Source: JBJXHG01 sp046160865
Lineage (GTDB): Bacteria > Planctomycetota > UBA1135 > GCA-002686595
Direction: 5' to 3'
Length of the DNA stretch: 53,928 nucleotides
NCBI GenBank assembly: GCA_046160865.1
Contig: JBJXHG010000165.1
Location: 1 to 53,928 of the forward strand
Shown here piece after piece: positions 1-8,548 of this stretch. The translations under genes were made by a program, and so were the position numbers. Within the stretch, counting starts at the first letter, position 1. The number at the start of each line of letters is the position of its first letter. The notes under the pieces were generated by a model. The model made no database searches. It was given only the letters and a program-made list of their open reading frames with translations, and was not told the DNA's origin.

Positions 1-273
1 ACCGCAGGCGAATCCTCGCGATTCGCCGAGGATCGCGCGACGCCGCGCCGGTCCGAACGGGCCACTTTCGCGCCGAATGACTTTCGCCACGGGCTGCCAG
101 CCCGCATCTCTCACCACGTCCGTCGCGAGGTCGTGCCAACTCGTGCGGAGCAAGGCGTTGCATCGGAATCGACCGCAGCTGACCTGTGAGGTCAGCGAGG
201 ATCGATTCCGATCCAACAACGCCGCTCCGAGCGAGTTGGCGCGGCCGCAGCCGGACGTGGTGAGAAATGCGGG
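1..273. repeat. Palindromic repeat copy A (two tandem hairpins)
   Basis: Two adjacent imperfect palindromes. Hairpin 1 is cut by the window start: its centre is the small inverted repeat GGCGAAT/ATTCGCC at 7-27 and its right arm ends at 97. Hairpin 2 spans 101-273 (173 nt) with arms 101-122 and 252-273 that pair with one mismatch. It stays largely self-complementary up to the central stem 178-185/189-196 around position 187. The same two-hairpin unit recurs near 2451-2690 (inverted) and 18555-18891 (same orientation). No ORF in it looks like a real protein. It lies just downstream of the phosphoglycerol-transferase gene. Its role is unknown; it could be a non-autonomous mobile element or a structured transcript end. 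Confidence 0.8.
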
Positions 274-425
274 CTAGCGGACGCAGGAGGGCAACGGACA
301 TGGGCGGTTCTCCGTGGGGGCCGACGCGCGAGTCGCGCGCGGACGAACAACGTCGGAAGCGCGCGCGCAAAGTGCAATCGCCGTGTCGAAAGAGCTGTGT
401 CGGAGCGGCGGTCGACCGGGCTTCG

Positions 426-2312
426 TCAGCGGTAGAGCTGACGCTGGTACAGGTCTTCCGTGACGTGCAAGAGCGCCAAGCCGTCGAGCTCGAGCTCGCG
501 ATTCGACGGCGCACGCTTCAAGCGGCTGTCGACGACGTCGAACGTCTCGGGCTTGCGGTTCGGACGCAGCACCGCGACCTGATCGCCGCGACGGAAGCCG
601 TACGTGTCGTTGAACTGCATCATCACGAAGCGCTCGCGTGGCTCGAAGTCGATCGGGTTGCCGAGGATCGGGTATTCGAGCGTGAGGCCGAGCTCTCCGA
701 GCGCCGTCGCGAGCACATCGGGCTGCGAGCACAGCTCGTCATGACGACGCGCCTCCACGCCTTTGCCGACGATGAGCCCGGGGATGTGGAAGCCGTTGAC
801 GGGCACCGCATCGTCGCCGTAGACGCGCACGTTGTGGTCGGCGACGACGACGAAGATCGTGTGGTCGTAGTACGCCTCGTTGCGCGCTGCATCGAAGAAA
901 CGCCCGACCGAGAAATCGGCGTAGCGGATCGCGTTCTCGACCGACGCGCGCGGCACGCCGGCCACCCACTCGATCCGGTCGTCGGGCAACTCGAACGGCG
1001 TGTGATTCGACGACGTGAACACGACCGACGCGAAAGGACGCCCGTTCGCGTGCTGCTCGCGAAAGACCTCGTTCGCCTTGCCGAGCAGGTCCTCGTCGCT
1101 GACGCCCCACGAGCTCCGGAACGCCCGCGCATCGAAATCACGCTCTTCGATCACGCGATCGAAGCCGTTGCCGAGGTACCAGCCGCGCATGTTGTCGAAG
1201 CGCGCTTCGCCCCCGTAGATGAAGCTCGTCTGGTAGCCGTGCGGCTCGAGCAGCGACGCGAGCGAGAAGAAGCCCGACTGCGACTTCGGACGCTTGAGCA
1301 CGCCGTCGCCGAGCAGCGGTTGGAAGCCGGCGCTCATCGCGGACAGCCCGCGGATGCTGCGCGTGCCGTTCGAGTAGAGCTGCGTGAACGCGAGCCCTTC
1401 TCCCGCGAGCGCATCGATGTGCGGCGTGAGACTCCGCTCGTCGCCGAGGTAGCCGACGAACTGGGCACCCATGCTCTCTTGCACGACGATCACCAAGTTG
1501 CGCGGGCGCTCGGTGACGACGCGTGCGGGCACGACGCGCTGGAACGGCCGCGCGAGGTCCACGGGCATTCCGAGAAGCGCATGTGTGCGGCGATAGGCCT
1601 CGTCCATCGCGAGCCGGCCGTACGCGCGCGCGAGTCGCTCGTCGTCCTGGCGACCGCGATAGGCCTCGTACGCGACGCTGAACACCGAGTTCTTCGCGAT
1701 CTCGCCCGCGACTCGATTGTTCGAGTAGCACGCATCGGACAGGTTCGCAGGTCGGTGTCCGAGCGACGAGCGGATGCCGAGGAACAGCAACGCGGCGGCC
1801 GGCAGGAACCACGCCGCGCGCCGCGGCCAGGGTCGCGCGAGCAGGGCGCCGAAACCCGCGAACGCGCGCATGCGGTAGTAGCCGTACGCGATCGCGGACG
1901 CCGCGAGCAACTGTAGCGCGAGCTCGAGCTTGTGATCCTTCCACAGCATCGCGCTCACTTCGCGCGGGTACTCGACATACGCGGTGAACAGGAAGTTCGG
2001 ACGCGCGTCGTACTGGGCGAAGAAGGGAAACGTCGCGATCTCGACGAACACGAGCACGAGCAATGCCGCGAGCACGAAGCCGCGTGTCGCCGGAACGACG
2101 ACGCGCCGCCATGCGCTCGGCGAGAGACACAGCGCGATGCACGGCAGCGCGAGCAGATAGCCGAACGCGATCGTGTCCATGCGCAGGCCGTGCACGAAAG
2201 CCATCCAGCGCTCGGCCGGCGGAATGTCGCCCAGGCGCTCGCTCAGCCAGAGGTACATCCCCGCGCGGCCGAGCGTCGTGACGCACGCGAACAGCGCGTA
2301 CACGCGCAGCAA
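426..2312 (-). CDS. LTA-synthase/OpgB-like phosphoglycerol transferase (membrane sulfatase fold)
   Basis: About 628 aa from a presumed TTG start. The N-terminal ~190 residues hold about five hydrophobic segments, followed by a periplasmic alkaline-phosphatase/sulfatase-fold domain. Visible metal and catalytic motifs are VVQESMG (Glu ~279), SNGTRSIRG with the likely nucleophile Thr ~317, and VVVADHN near the C-terminus. This fits the LtaS/MdoB family, which moves phosphoglycerol from a lipid donor onto a glycan or polymer outside the cytoplasm. The acceptor cannot be told from sequence. The open frame continues to 2885, but that part runs through palindromic repeat B and looks non-coding. No ATG precedes the first membrane helix, so TTG at 2312 is the best start I see. 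The gene is monocistronic and flanked by inverted repeat copies A and B. Confidence 0.85.
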   Translation of the reverse strand: MLRVYALFACVTTLGRAGMYLWLSERLGDIPPAERWMAFVHGLRMDTIAFGYLLALPCIALCLSPSAWRRVVVPATRGFVLAALLVLVFVEIATFPFFAQYDARPNFLFTAYVEYPREVSAMLWKDHKLELALQLLAASAIAYGYYRMRAFAGFGALLARPWPRRAAWFLPAAALLFLGIRSSLGHRPANLSDACYSNNRVAGEIAKNSVFSVAYEAYRGRQDDERLARAYGRLAMDEAYRRTHALLGMPVDLARPFQRVVPARVVTERPRNLVIVVQESMGAQFVGYLGDERSLTPHIDALAGEGLAFTQLYSNGTRSIRGLSAMSAGFQPLLGDGVLKRPKSQSGFFSLASLLEPHGYQTSFIYGGEARFDNMRGWYLGNGFDRVIEERDFDARAFRSSWGVSDEDLLGKANEVFREQHANGRPFASVVFTSSNHTPFELPDDRIEWVAGVPRASVENAIRYADFSVGRFFDAARNEAYYDHTIFVVVADHNVRVYGDDAVPVNGFHIPGLIVGKGVEARRHDELCSQPDVLATALGELGLTLEYPILGNPIDFEPRERFVMMQFNDTYGFRRGDQVAVLRPNRKPETFDVVDSRLKRAPSNRELELDGLALLHVTEDLYQRQLYR

Positions 2313-2450
2313 GGCGGTGAGAACGTGACCCGAGCCGGCGCGCAACGCTGCGGGTGCCGGGGACTCGACCGACGCCAGCGCCTCGACGACTCGGGGGTGG
2401 CGCGAGCGTGCGTCGCGCGTTCGTTGCAGTTCCGCCGGAAACGGACTGAG

Positions 2451-2690
2451 TCCGCACCTCTCACCAAGTCCGTCCTGAGGTCGCGCCAGCGCGCTCGAAT
2501 CAAGCGCGCGTGGGCGCAACCGCAGCCGGATGTGGTGAGAGATACGGGTAAGCACCGACACGGACCATGGCCTATCGCGCGACGACGTGGAAGCCCTGCT
2601 CATGACCCGATAACGAATGACCAGCCCGTGGCGAAAATGTTTCGAGCGCGAAGGCCGCCCGTTCGAGTCGGAACGCGAGGCGCGCGACGC
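2451..2690. repeat. Palindromic repeat copy B (inverted, degenerate)
   Basis: A shortened hairpin 2 lies at 2451-2548 (arms 2451-2472 and 2527-2548, centre GCGCGC near 2500). After a 70-nt spacer comes one arm of hairpin 1 at about 2621-2690, recognisable by CCAGCCCGTGGCGAAA and GCCCGTTCGAGTCGGAACG. The order hairpin 2 then hairpin 1 is the reverse of copy A, so A and B face each other across the phosphoglycerol-transferase gene. From 2691 to 2809 there are further weak traces (GAGCCCGCATTTC near 2762) but nothing I can define. The promoters of both divergent neighbours must lie in or beside this element. Confidence 0.7.
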
Positions 2691-2809
2691 CAGCTTGGAT
2701 CGATGCCGCGACTGCCGCACGAGTTGACGGTGGAGGTCTCGACGATCGCCGACCCGCGGGCGAGCCCGCATTTCCTGTCTGCAGCCGTCCGAGCGGCCAC
2801 GAACCGTCC

Positions 2810-3517
2810 ATGGGAGCCCTGTATTGCGTCCGCGCGCGCACTCGCCGTCGGCGGGCCGTGACAGGCGGGTCGATCCTGGGCACACTCGGCGGTCGATTGG
2901 CGGCCCACGAGTTCCGCGGCAGGAGAGCGGCAGATGGCGTCCCGACGCAGGCCGCTTCGTCTGCGTACGCGACCGACCTCGCTCTCGCTCGTGACGCGGT
3001 CGCCGGTCGGAACGGTGCCCGCCGCGAGTTCGCGCTGCGCATGCAATGCGTGCCGCGCTTCCTGTTCACGATCAACACGCGCCTCGGTCGCGCGTTCAGC
3101 GACACCGAGCTCGAAGACCTGACGCAGGAGACGCTGGTCGAGATCTGGCGACGGCTCGAGAGCTTCGCTGGCTACGCGACGCTGGAGACCTGGGCCTACC
3201 GTTTCTGCCAGCAGGTGCTGTCCAGCCGGCTGCGGACGAACCGGCGCAGACCGCCGAGCGTCGAGCTCGATACCACGGCGCACGAGGCGGACGGCGCGCG
3301 CTCGAGCCTCGACTACGAGCAGCTGTACGCCGCGCTCGACCGGCTCGACGCGGAAGCGGCGGCGATCGTGCGACAGCACCACTTCGATCAACTGACGTTC
3401 GAGGAGATCGGCATCCGGATCTCGCGGCCCGCAAGCACGACGAAGGTCGTCTACCAGCGCGCGATGGCGCGCTTGCGCGAGATCCTGGGTCCGATCCGAA
3501 GGGAGAGCGGACTGTGA
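2810..3517 (+). CDS. ECF-type RNA polymerase sigma factor
   Basis: 235 aa from the ATG at 2810, but the sigma-like part begins only near residue 55 (TDLALARDAV). Region 2 is recognisable as FSDTELEDLTQETLVEIWRR and region 4 as LDAEAAAIVRQHHFDQLTFEEIG followed by a helix-turn-helix and YQRAMARLRE. The first ~50 residues are Arg-rich and probably not translated. GTG 2858 and TTG 2897 are in-frame alternatives. A good AGGAG at 2921-2925 precedes an ATG at 2934 that is in a different frame, so the true start is unclear. The stop overlaps the next gene's GTG start (GTGA), indicating co-expression with the membrane protein that follows. Probably directs transcription of its own operon or a small regulon. 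Confidence 0.85.
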   Translation: MGALYCVRARTRRRRAVTGGSILGTLGGRLAAHEFRGRRAADGVPTQAASSAYATDLALARDAVAGRNGARREFALRMQCVPRFLFTINTRLGRAFSDTELEDLTQETLVEIWRRLESFAGYATLETWAYRFCQQVLSSRLRTNRRRPPSVELDTTAHEADGARSSLDYEQLYAALDRLDAEAAAIVRQHHFDQLTFEEIGIRISRPASTTKVVYQRAMARLREILGPIRRESGL

Positions 3518-4098
3518 GCGACGACAAGCGAGAGCGAGAGGGTGCCGAGCCGGACGATCTCGTCCGATTGCTCGACGAGGCCGCGGCCGTCGAGGCCGCC
3601 GAGCGACGCGAATCCGACGCGGTCACGAACGCGCCGGGCGCGCGCGACGTCGAGCGCATCTTGCGTGAGCAGTGGGACCGCGCGCCCGCCAAGCGAGCGC
3701 GCTGGACGCGTCCACGGATCCTCGGCGCGTGCGTTGCCGCCGCCGTCGTGATCGTGTGCGTGGTGATTTGGAGCCGCGCGCCCGAAGACGACCGCCCGAG
3801 TGGTCAGTACCTCGGCGACGATCGCTTCGAGGTCACGAGCCCGACCGGCGTCGTGCGCGAGTGGCCGAAGACGATCCACTGGAACGCCGACCCGCTCGCT
3901 CGCGAGTACGCGGTGGACATCCTCGATGATGAGAGCGGGCGCGTGCTCGTCGACCTCGGCCGTACAATCGCGACGGAGATCGAGTTCCCAACCCAGGAAT
4001 CCGTCGCATGGCCGTCGTTGATCGAGATTCGCGTGAAGGCGTGGAGGAAGGACGGCACGCAGGGCTCGACGAGCAAGCGTGTCGAGCTCGTGAAGTAG
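3514..4098 (+). CDS. Single-pass membrane protein, candidate anti-sigma partner
   Basis: 194 aa starting at the GTG that overlaps the sigma stop. The N-terminal ~70 residues are charged and predicted cytoplasmic (DDLVRLLDEAAAVEAAERRE). One transmembrane helix follows (ILGACVAAAVVIVCVVIW). The C-terminal ~105 residues alternate beta-like segments (TSPTGVVREWPKTIHW, AREYAVDILDD, SLIEIRVKAW), resembling a fibronectin-III-like extracytoplasmic domain. The zinc anti-sigma motif HxxxCxxC is absent. Position directly behind an ECF sigma gene and the topology suggest it holds the sigma factor at the membrane, but this is inference from context. The only homology-like signal is the beta-sandwich pattern. 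Confidence 0.75.
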   Translation: MSDDKREREGAEPDDLVRLLDEAAAVEAAERRESDAVTNAPGARDVERILREQWDRAPAKRARWTRPRILGACVAAAVVIVCVVIWSRAPEDDRPSGQYLGDDRFEVTSPTGVVREWPKTIHWNADPLAREYAVDILDDESGRVLVDLGRTIATEIEFPTQESVAWPSLIEIRVKAWRKDGTQGSTSKRVELVK

Positions 4099-4142
4099 GA
4101 CGGAGCGCGCGCGCGGGGTGCCGAATCGTTGCGTGCGCGCTC

Positions 4143-6488
4143 GTGCTCGGCGCGCTGGCGAGCCTTGGACGTGCCCTCGTGCACGAGACGGCGCCGGCAG
4201 CAACGACCGAGCGCATGGTGGGCGAGGTGCGCGCGCTCACGCAGGAGGCAGCGCCTGCGGCGACGACCGAACGCGAGGAGCGCATCCGCCAGTACCAGCT
4301 CATGCTCGACGCGATCCAGCGCGGGGACGAGCTGTGGAAAGCCGGCGATTTCGCCGGGCAGATCAAGACCTTCGAGGACGCGGCGGCAGAGCTCTCGGAG
4401 CCGTCCTACAAGAACACGATTCTCTTGCGCCTCGCCAACGTGCTGCGGAATCGAGGCCGCAGCGTCAGCGCACGCGACGTGCTCCGCGAGGCCGAAGCGG
4501 TGCTGATGCGCGACGCGCAGGGTGTGCCGATGGACGGTCAACAGCTGCGAACTCTGTGCTACATGCGCGGCGTCGAAGCCCAGATCTACGTCGACTGGGG
4601 TTTGATCGACATCGCGTATGCGAAGGTCGAGGAGCTGCAGTCCCTGCTCGCGAAGCTTGCCGAATCGAAGTTGCCGATGGACGCCGAGCTCATTCAGTTC
4701 AATTGGGCCACGGCACTCGTGCTCTCTGCGATGAAGGACTCCATAGGTCTCCAGCGGCACGTCGCGTCCGCGCTCGGGCACGAGATGTACGCGGACTATC
4801 CACACGAGGCCGGCATGTTGCACGAGCGCCTCGGCCTCACGTTCAGGGAACAGGCGCGCACCATGCCCGCGTACGCTGCTCGGGCGCGCGCAGAGCTCGA
4901 GCTCACGCTCTCCAAGCCGTTCCAGCTGGCGGACTCGCAGCGCATCGCACCCGAGCTCGCGCTCGCGGAGCTCGCGCTGCGAGCGTCGGACCTGCAAACG
5001 GCCCAAGCCTGGTTCGACAAGGCGACTGAACACATCGGCAAGCCGTCGGAGCGCGCGCGGCACCCTCGTGGAGCTGCTTGGGCCGCGAGCGCGGCGCGAC
5101 TCGTGCACGAGCGCAAGACACCGCCGGCCGATCGAGCCGAGCTCGAAGCGGCGCGCACGATGCTCGAAGGAACGCTGCACGCGCGGCTGGAATCGTGGCG
5201 GTCGTTGGAGCTCCGCTCGGGCGGCTACGGCTTCCTGCTCTATCCCGACGAACGCTCGATGATCAGCGAGCTCATGCGGCTCGACCTCGTGCTCGAACCC
5301 GGTCGCATGGGAGTGGAGCGCGCGCTCGGCCGCGTGATCGCGACGGGAGAGGTCGGCACGCTCGCGCGCGCGCTGGGAGCGAAGGACACGTCGCTCGCGC
5401 GCGCGCGCTCCGCGATCCTCGGCAACCAGGCCGATCATCTGCTGCTGTGCTACTTCCGCGCGCCGGATCAGTCCCATCTCTTCGTCGTCGGAACGGACAC
5501 GGCCGAGCATTTCCCGCTCGCGGGGGCGGATTTCATCGAGGAGAAGCGTGTCGCCGCAGTCGACGCACTGCAGCGGCCCGCGGAATCGGAACTTTCTGTC
5601 AAACGATTGGCAGAGCGCAACCGCGTGATCGCGGCGCTCGGCGCGATGCTGCTGCCTCGCGAGTCGCGGCCGCTGCTCGAGAAGGCCTCGCGCCTGACCG
5701 TCGTTGGGCTCGATCTGTTCGACACGGTGCCGTTCGAAGCACTGCCGTGGTCGGACGAAGCCACGCTGGGCGCGTCGAAGGCGATCGCACATCTGCCCTC
5801 CTTGGCCGCGGGACTCGTGCTCGCCGAACGCGCGGGCAACGAGCCCGCTGCACGAACCGGTGATACCGAGGGCGGCGTCCTGCTGCTCGCGGTGCCGACG
5901 TCGAGCAAGCTCGACGTTCCGATGGCGAGCCTCGAGCGCATCCTCGCTCCCTATCCGAAGCGCTGTCGCGCGCTCGTCACCGGAGCGCATGCAAGTCGCG
6001 AGCGCCTCACGAAGGATGCACCGGCTGCGCGCGTGATCCATATCTTGAGCCACGGCAGATACGAGCTGAGTCGCGAGCGTGCCGCCACGATCCTGCTCGA
6101 TGCGCCGGGGCAATCCGGCGGTGCGCTCTTCGGCGCCGACGAGATCGAGCGCGTCGATGCTGCGCCGCTCGTCGTGCTCACCGCTTGCGGCGCAGGTCGC
6201 GCTCCGACTCGACGCGGAGATGGCGGAGCCGCGGACTTGGCGGGCGCCTTCTTCCTCGCCGGCAAGCGAGCGCGGTGCGTCGCGCTCAGCGCGTTCGATC
6301 TCGACGTCAACGCCGCGCTGAAGATCTCGACGAGCTTCCATGCCGCGCTCGCGCAGGGAATGGATCCGGCCGAAGCACTGCGAGCTTCGAACGCTGCGCT
6401 CGCCGCCGACCCGGACTTCGCCGACCCCTTCTATCACGGGCTGATGCGCATCGTCGGGATCGGACACGTGCCGGTATTCGCACGTTGA
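4143..6488 (+). CDS. TPR-CHAT caspase-like protease
   Basis: About 781 aa from GTG 4143. Upstream codons overlap the previous gene, and ATG 4215 is a later alternative. A short hydrophobic stretch at the N-terminus (VLGALASLGRAL) may be a signal or anchor. Residues ~40-400 are helical and TPR-like, and the last ~200 residues are a CHAT peptidase domain. The predicted catalytic dyad is visible: His in ILSHGRY (~637) and Cys in VLTACGAG (~682), and the domain ends with typical CHAT text (GAFFLAGKRARCVALS, ALRASNAAL). CHAT proteins are clan CD cysteine peptidases that cut specific partner proteins. It lies 45 nt after the membrane-protein gene in the same direction as the ECF sigma gene, so the three probably form one operon. 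The membrane protein is a plausible substrate, which is inference. Confidence 0.85.
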   Translation: MLGALASLGRALVHETAPAATTERMVGEVRALTQEAAPAATTEREERIRQYQLMLDAIQRGDELWKAGDFAGQIKTFEDAAAELSEPSYKNTILLRLANVLRNRGRSVSARDVLREAEAVLMRDAQGVPMDGQQLRTLCYMRGVEAQIYVDWGLIDIAYAKVEELQSLLAKLAESKLPMDAELIQFNWATALVLSAMKDSIGLQRHVASALGHEMYADYPHEAGMLHERLGLTFREQARTMPAYAARARAELELTLSKPFQLADSQRIAPELALAELALRASDLQTAQAWFDKATEHIGKPSERARHPRGAAWAASAARLVHERKTPPADRAELEAARTMLEGTLHARLESWRSLELRSGGYGFLLYPDERSMISELMRLDLVLEPGRMGVERALGRVIATGEVGTLARALGAKDTSLARARSAILGNQADHLLLCYFRAPDQSHLFVVGTDTAEHFPLAGADFIEEKRVAAVDALQRPAESELSVKRLAERNRVIAALGAMLLPRESRPLLEKASRLTVVGLDLFDTVPFEALPWSDEATLGASKAIAHLPSLAAGLVLAERAGNEPAARTGDTEGGVLLLAVPTSSKLDVPMASLERILAPYPKRCRALVTGAHASRERLTKDAPAARVIHILSHGRYELSRERAATILLDAPGQSGGALFGADEIERVDAAPLVVLTACGAGRAPTRRGDGGAADLAGAFFLAGKRARCVALSAFDLDVNAALKISTSFHAALAQGMDPAEALRASNAALAADPDFADPFYHGLMRIVGIGHVPVFAR

Positions 6489-6496
6489 AAGCGAGC

Positions 6497-6526
6497 GAGC
6501 CGGGCGTCTCGAGCGACGCCCGGCTC
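6497..6526. terminator. Bidirectional hairpin terminator
   Basis: Perfect 12-bp stem (6497-6508 with 6515-6526, GAGCCGGGCGTC) and a 6-nt loop. It sits in the 58-nt gap between the convergent CHAT gene and the FG-GAP gene, so it can stop transcription from both sides. There is no strong T-tract. Confidence 0.7.
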
Positions 6527-6546
6527 ACGAACGAGCGCTCGATGCG

Positions 6547-8241
6547 CTACCGCTTGGGCGTGTAACCGTCGGGCGGCGCCGGCGTCGTGGGGCCGGTTCC
6601 ACCGCCGCCGCTCGGAGGCGTCTCCTCCGTATCGATCCCGATCGTGAGCGTCGGCGTCACGACGTCGGACGCGGCCGAGAACGTCGCGTAGTGGCGCTCG
6701 GGCACCCACGTGTAGACGCGCGCCGGACCTTCGTCGAGCACGGTTTCCGTCTCGTCTTCCTCCTCGACCTCGACCTGGCGCACGACGACCGTGTAGGTCT
6801 CGGTGGATCCACCCGCCATCGGGTTGTAGCCCGCCGGCAATTTGAACATGAACGTCGCACCCTCTTCCCAGGGCATGTCGATGACGTCCGACTTGATCGT
6901 CGTGCGGGGCGAGGTGACGCCTTGCAGGTTGCTCGTCTGCCAGACGTCGACGCGCAGCATTGCGATGTTTCCCTCGTCCACGGGCATCGTGGTCTGCGGT
7001 TCGTCCAGCCGAAAACTGAGCTCGTCTGGATTCGCCAGGAAGTTGTACGTCGGGACCGACACGTGGGCTTTCAGGTCCTCGGACGTGCCGTACCCAAGCT
7101 GCTTCAGCACCAGCGAGCCGTACGCGCTGATCGGGACCGTCAGGTCACCCTGAGCCGCCGTCAGGAAGTCGTTGTGTCCGTCTCCGTCGAAGTCGTCGAC
7201 CACGATCGTGGCGTTGTTCTGCGCCACGGGCCAACCCGCGGGCCCGTAGTTGAATTTCACCGGCGCGCTGTGCGTGAAGAGCGGCGCCGTGTCGTCCTGC
7301 ACCCACATGCTGATCTTCCTCTCGCTCGTGGTGCCCGCGAAGACCTCCGACCTACCGTCGCCGTTCGCGTCGCCCGACGCCAACGAGACGACTTTGAGGT
7401 CACCGAGCGGGTACGGTCCGTCCGTGAAGCCGCCCGTGCCGTACGTCGCCATCCAGTCCTGTCCGCTCGAGCGCCCGACCAGCACCAGGCACTCCGTCGC
7501 GCCGCCCCAATTGATCGCGCAGCCGTAGATCGTCGAGACGCTGAATGCCGTCGTCTTCAGGATCTGTCCGCCATTCGGCTCGCGCACTTGCCAGTTGCTC
7601 GGCGTGAACGTCGCGATCTCGTCGGTCCCGGAGGTGTCACCCGTCTCGCGCCAGTTCACGACGACCATGTCGTAGATGTCGTTCGGATTCGTGTGTCCGG
7701 TGCCGGCAGTGAACGTGTTGTCTCCATCGTTGAGCATCACGAGCACGTCGTTGCCGTTCGCGGCGACGCCGATGATGTCCTTGCCGTTCGTGCCGTCGAC
7801 CTCGGCTTCGCGCACGAGAATCGCGCCGCACCACGCGGACGTTTCGTCCGCGATCACCGTGACGTCGAAGGTGTCGGTGTCGGAGTCGTACACCCACAGG
7901 CGGAGGCCGTAATAATCGACCGTGACCAATGCGTCTTTGCCGGAGACGAAATTATGGAAGACGTCGAAGTCGTTGGCGTACGCCCCGATCCCGTGCGCGT
8001 TCTTGTGCGACTCGGGCCACACGACGAGCTTCGGCTCGCCGTCGTCCTCGACGAAGCAGTCGAGCACATGGTCGCCGTTGAATTCGCCGGCGACGATCTT
8101 GCCAAATTCCGCCATGCCGAGCGGACCTGGGTTGATCTGATCGATCGCATCGCCTTGTACGTATTGATGGGCAATGGAGAGCCCGGCTGGGACGACCAGC
8201 GCAAGCAGGATGAGTGCACGCAGGGAGACGGCAGGTTTCAT
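6547..8241 (-). CDS. Secreted FG-GAP/VCBS repeat protein
   Basis: About 564 aa from the second Met (MKPAVSLRALILLALV), which gives a normal signal peptide. A Met three codons upstream at 8250 is also possible. The mature protein carries beta-propeller-type FG-GAP/VCBS segments with Asp-rich loops, e.g. GEFNGDHVLDCFVEDD, SGDANGDGRSEVFAG and VDDFDGDGHNDFLTA. These resemble calcium-binding integrin-like repeats. The C-terminal third is beta-rich with an acidic strand (VEVEEEDETET) and ends in a Gly/Pro/Thr-rich tail (PPSGGGGTGPTTPAPP) that could be a linker or cell-wall-like stalk. It lacks the Cys-rich C-terminal module found elsewhere in the window. Function is unknown beyond likely surface binding. 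It is transcribed alone, with a 300-nt leader region to the next gene. Confidence 0.8.
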   Translation of the reverse strand: MKPAVSLRALILLALVVPAGLSIAHQYVQGDAIDQINPGPLGMAEFGKIVAGEFNGDHVLDCFVEDDGEPKLVVWPESHKNAHGIGAYANDFDVFHNFVSGKDALVTVDYYGLRLWVYDSDTDTFDVTVIADETSAWCGAILVREAEVDGTNGKDIIGVAANGNDVLVMLNDGDNTFTAGTGHTNPNDIYDMVVVNWRETGDTSGTDEIATFTPSNWQVREPNGGQILKTTAFSVSTIYGCAINWGGATECLVLVGRSSGQDWMATYGTGGFTDGPYPLGDLKVVSLASGDANGDGRSEVFAGTTSERKISMWVQDDTAPLFTHSAPVKFNYGPAGWPVAQNNATIVVDDFDGDGHNDFLTAAQGDLTVPISAYGSLVLKQLGYGTSEDLKAHVSVPTYNFLANPDELSFRLDEPQTTMPVDEGNIAMLRVDVWQTSNLQGVTSPRTTIKSDVIDMPWEEGATFMFKLPAGYNPMAGGSTETYTVVVRQVEVEEEDETETVLDEGPARVYTWVPERHYATFSAASDVVTPTLTIGIDTEETPPSGGGGTGPTTPAPPDGYTPKR

Positions 8242-8495
8242 GAAGTCCACTCCGGACGTTGAGAGATTTGAGTGACGCGAGCGAGTTCACGATAGATGAG
8301 AACACGAATGCAAGTGACGTTCTGATCGCGAAATCTGCGCCTCATCCATCGGTGTCCGCACCGCACTCGAACATCGCACGCGGCAGCTCTTGCGGACTCC
8401 ACGTGCGTGGGCGAAGCGACCCAGCTCGCCACGATTTTTCGAAGAATTTTGCCACGCACGCGCGGGCTCCCGTCCGTTCGTGAATGCAAACGAAA

Positions 8496-8521
8496 GAGGG
8501 AGACCCCTTGGTCTCCCTCCC
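8496..8521 (-). terminator. Rho-independent terminator of the large secreted protein gene
   Basis: The minus strand carries a GGGAGACC/GGTCTCCC stem with an AAGG loop, followed by TCTTTCGTTT. It lies about 30 nt past the stop codon at 8549. The remaining gap up to the FG-GAP gene (about 8242-8495) contains no gene that I can see and must hold that gene's promoter. Confidence 0.8.
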
Positions 8522-8548
8522 ATCGACGCGATCGCGGGCGCGGGCGCG

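Noticed and set aside
267..1916. 549-codon open frame on the plus strand opposite the phosphoglycerol-transferase gene
   Set aside because: Arg/Glu/Val-rich composition, no recognisable motif, and wholly antisense to a gene with clear catalytic motifs. GC-rich codon bias creates such shadows throughout.
2934..3122. ATG with a good AGGAG site opening a 62-codon frame inside the sigma gene start region
   Set aside because: The frame ends early and has no sigma or other motif. I kept it only as a note on the uncertain sigma start.
3804..6467. 887-codon minus-strand frame opposite the TPR-CHAT gene
   Set aside because: Antisense shadow; no domain text, extreme Arg/His/Glu content.
2810..6488. 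Type III-E CRISPR (Craspase-like) locus
   Set aside because: Only the TPR-CHAT and sigma elements are comparable. There is no Cas effector, no repeat-spacer array and no Csx30-like gene.
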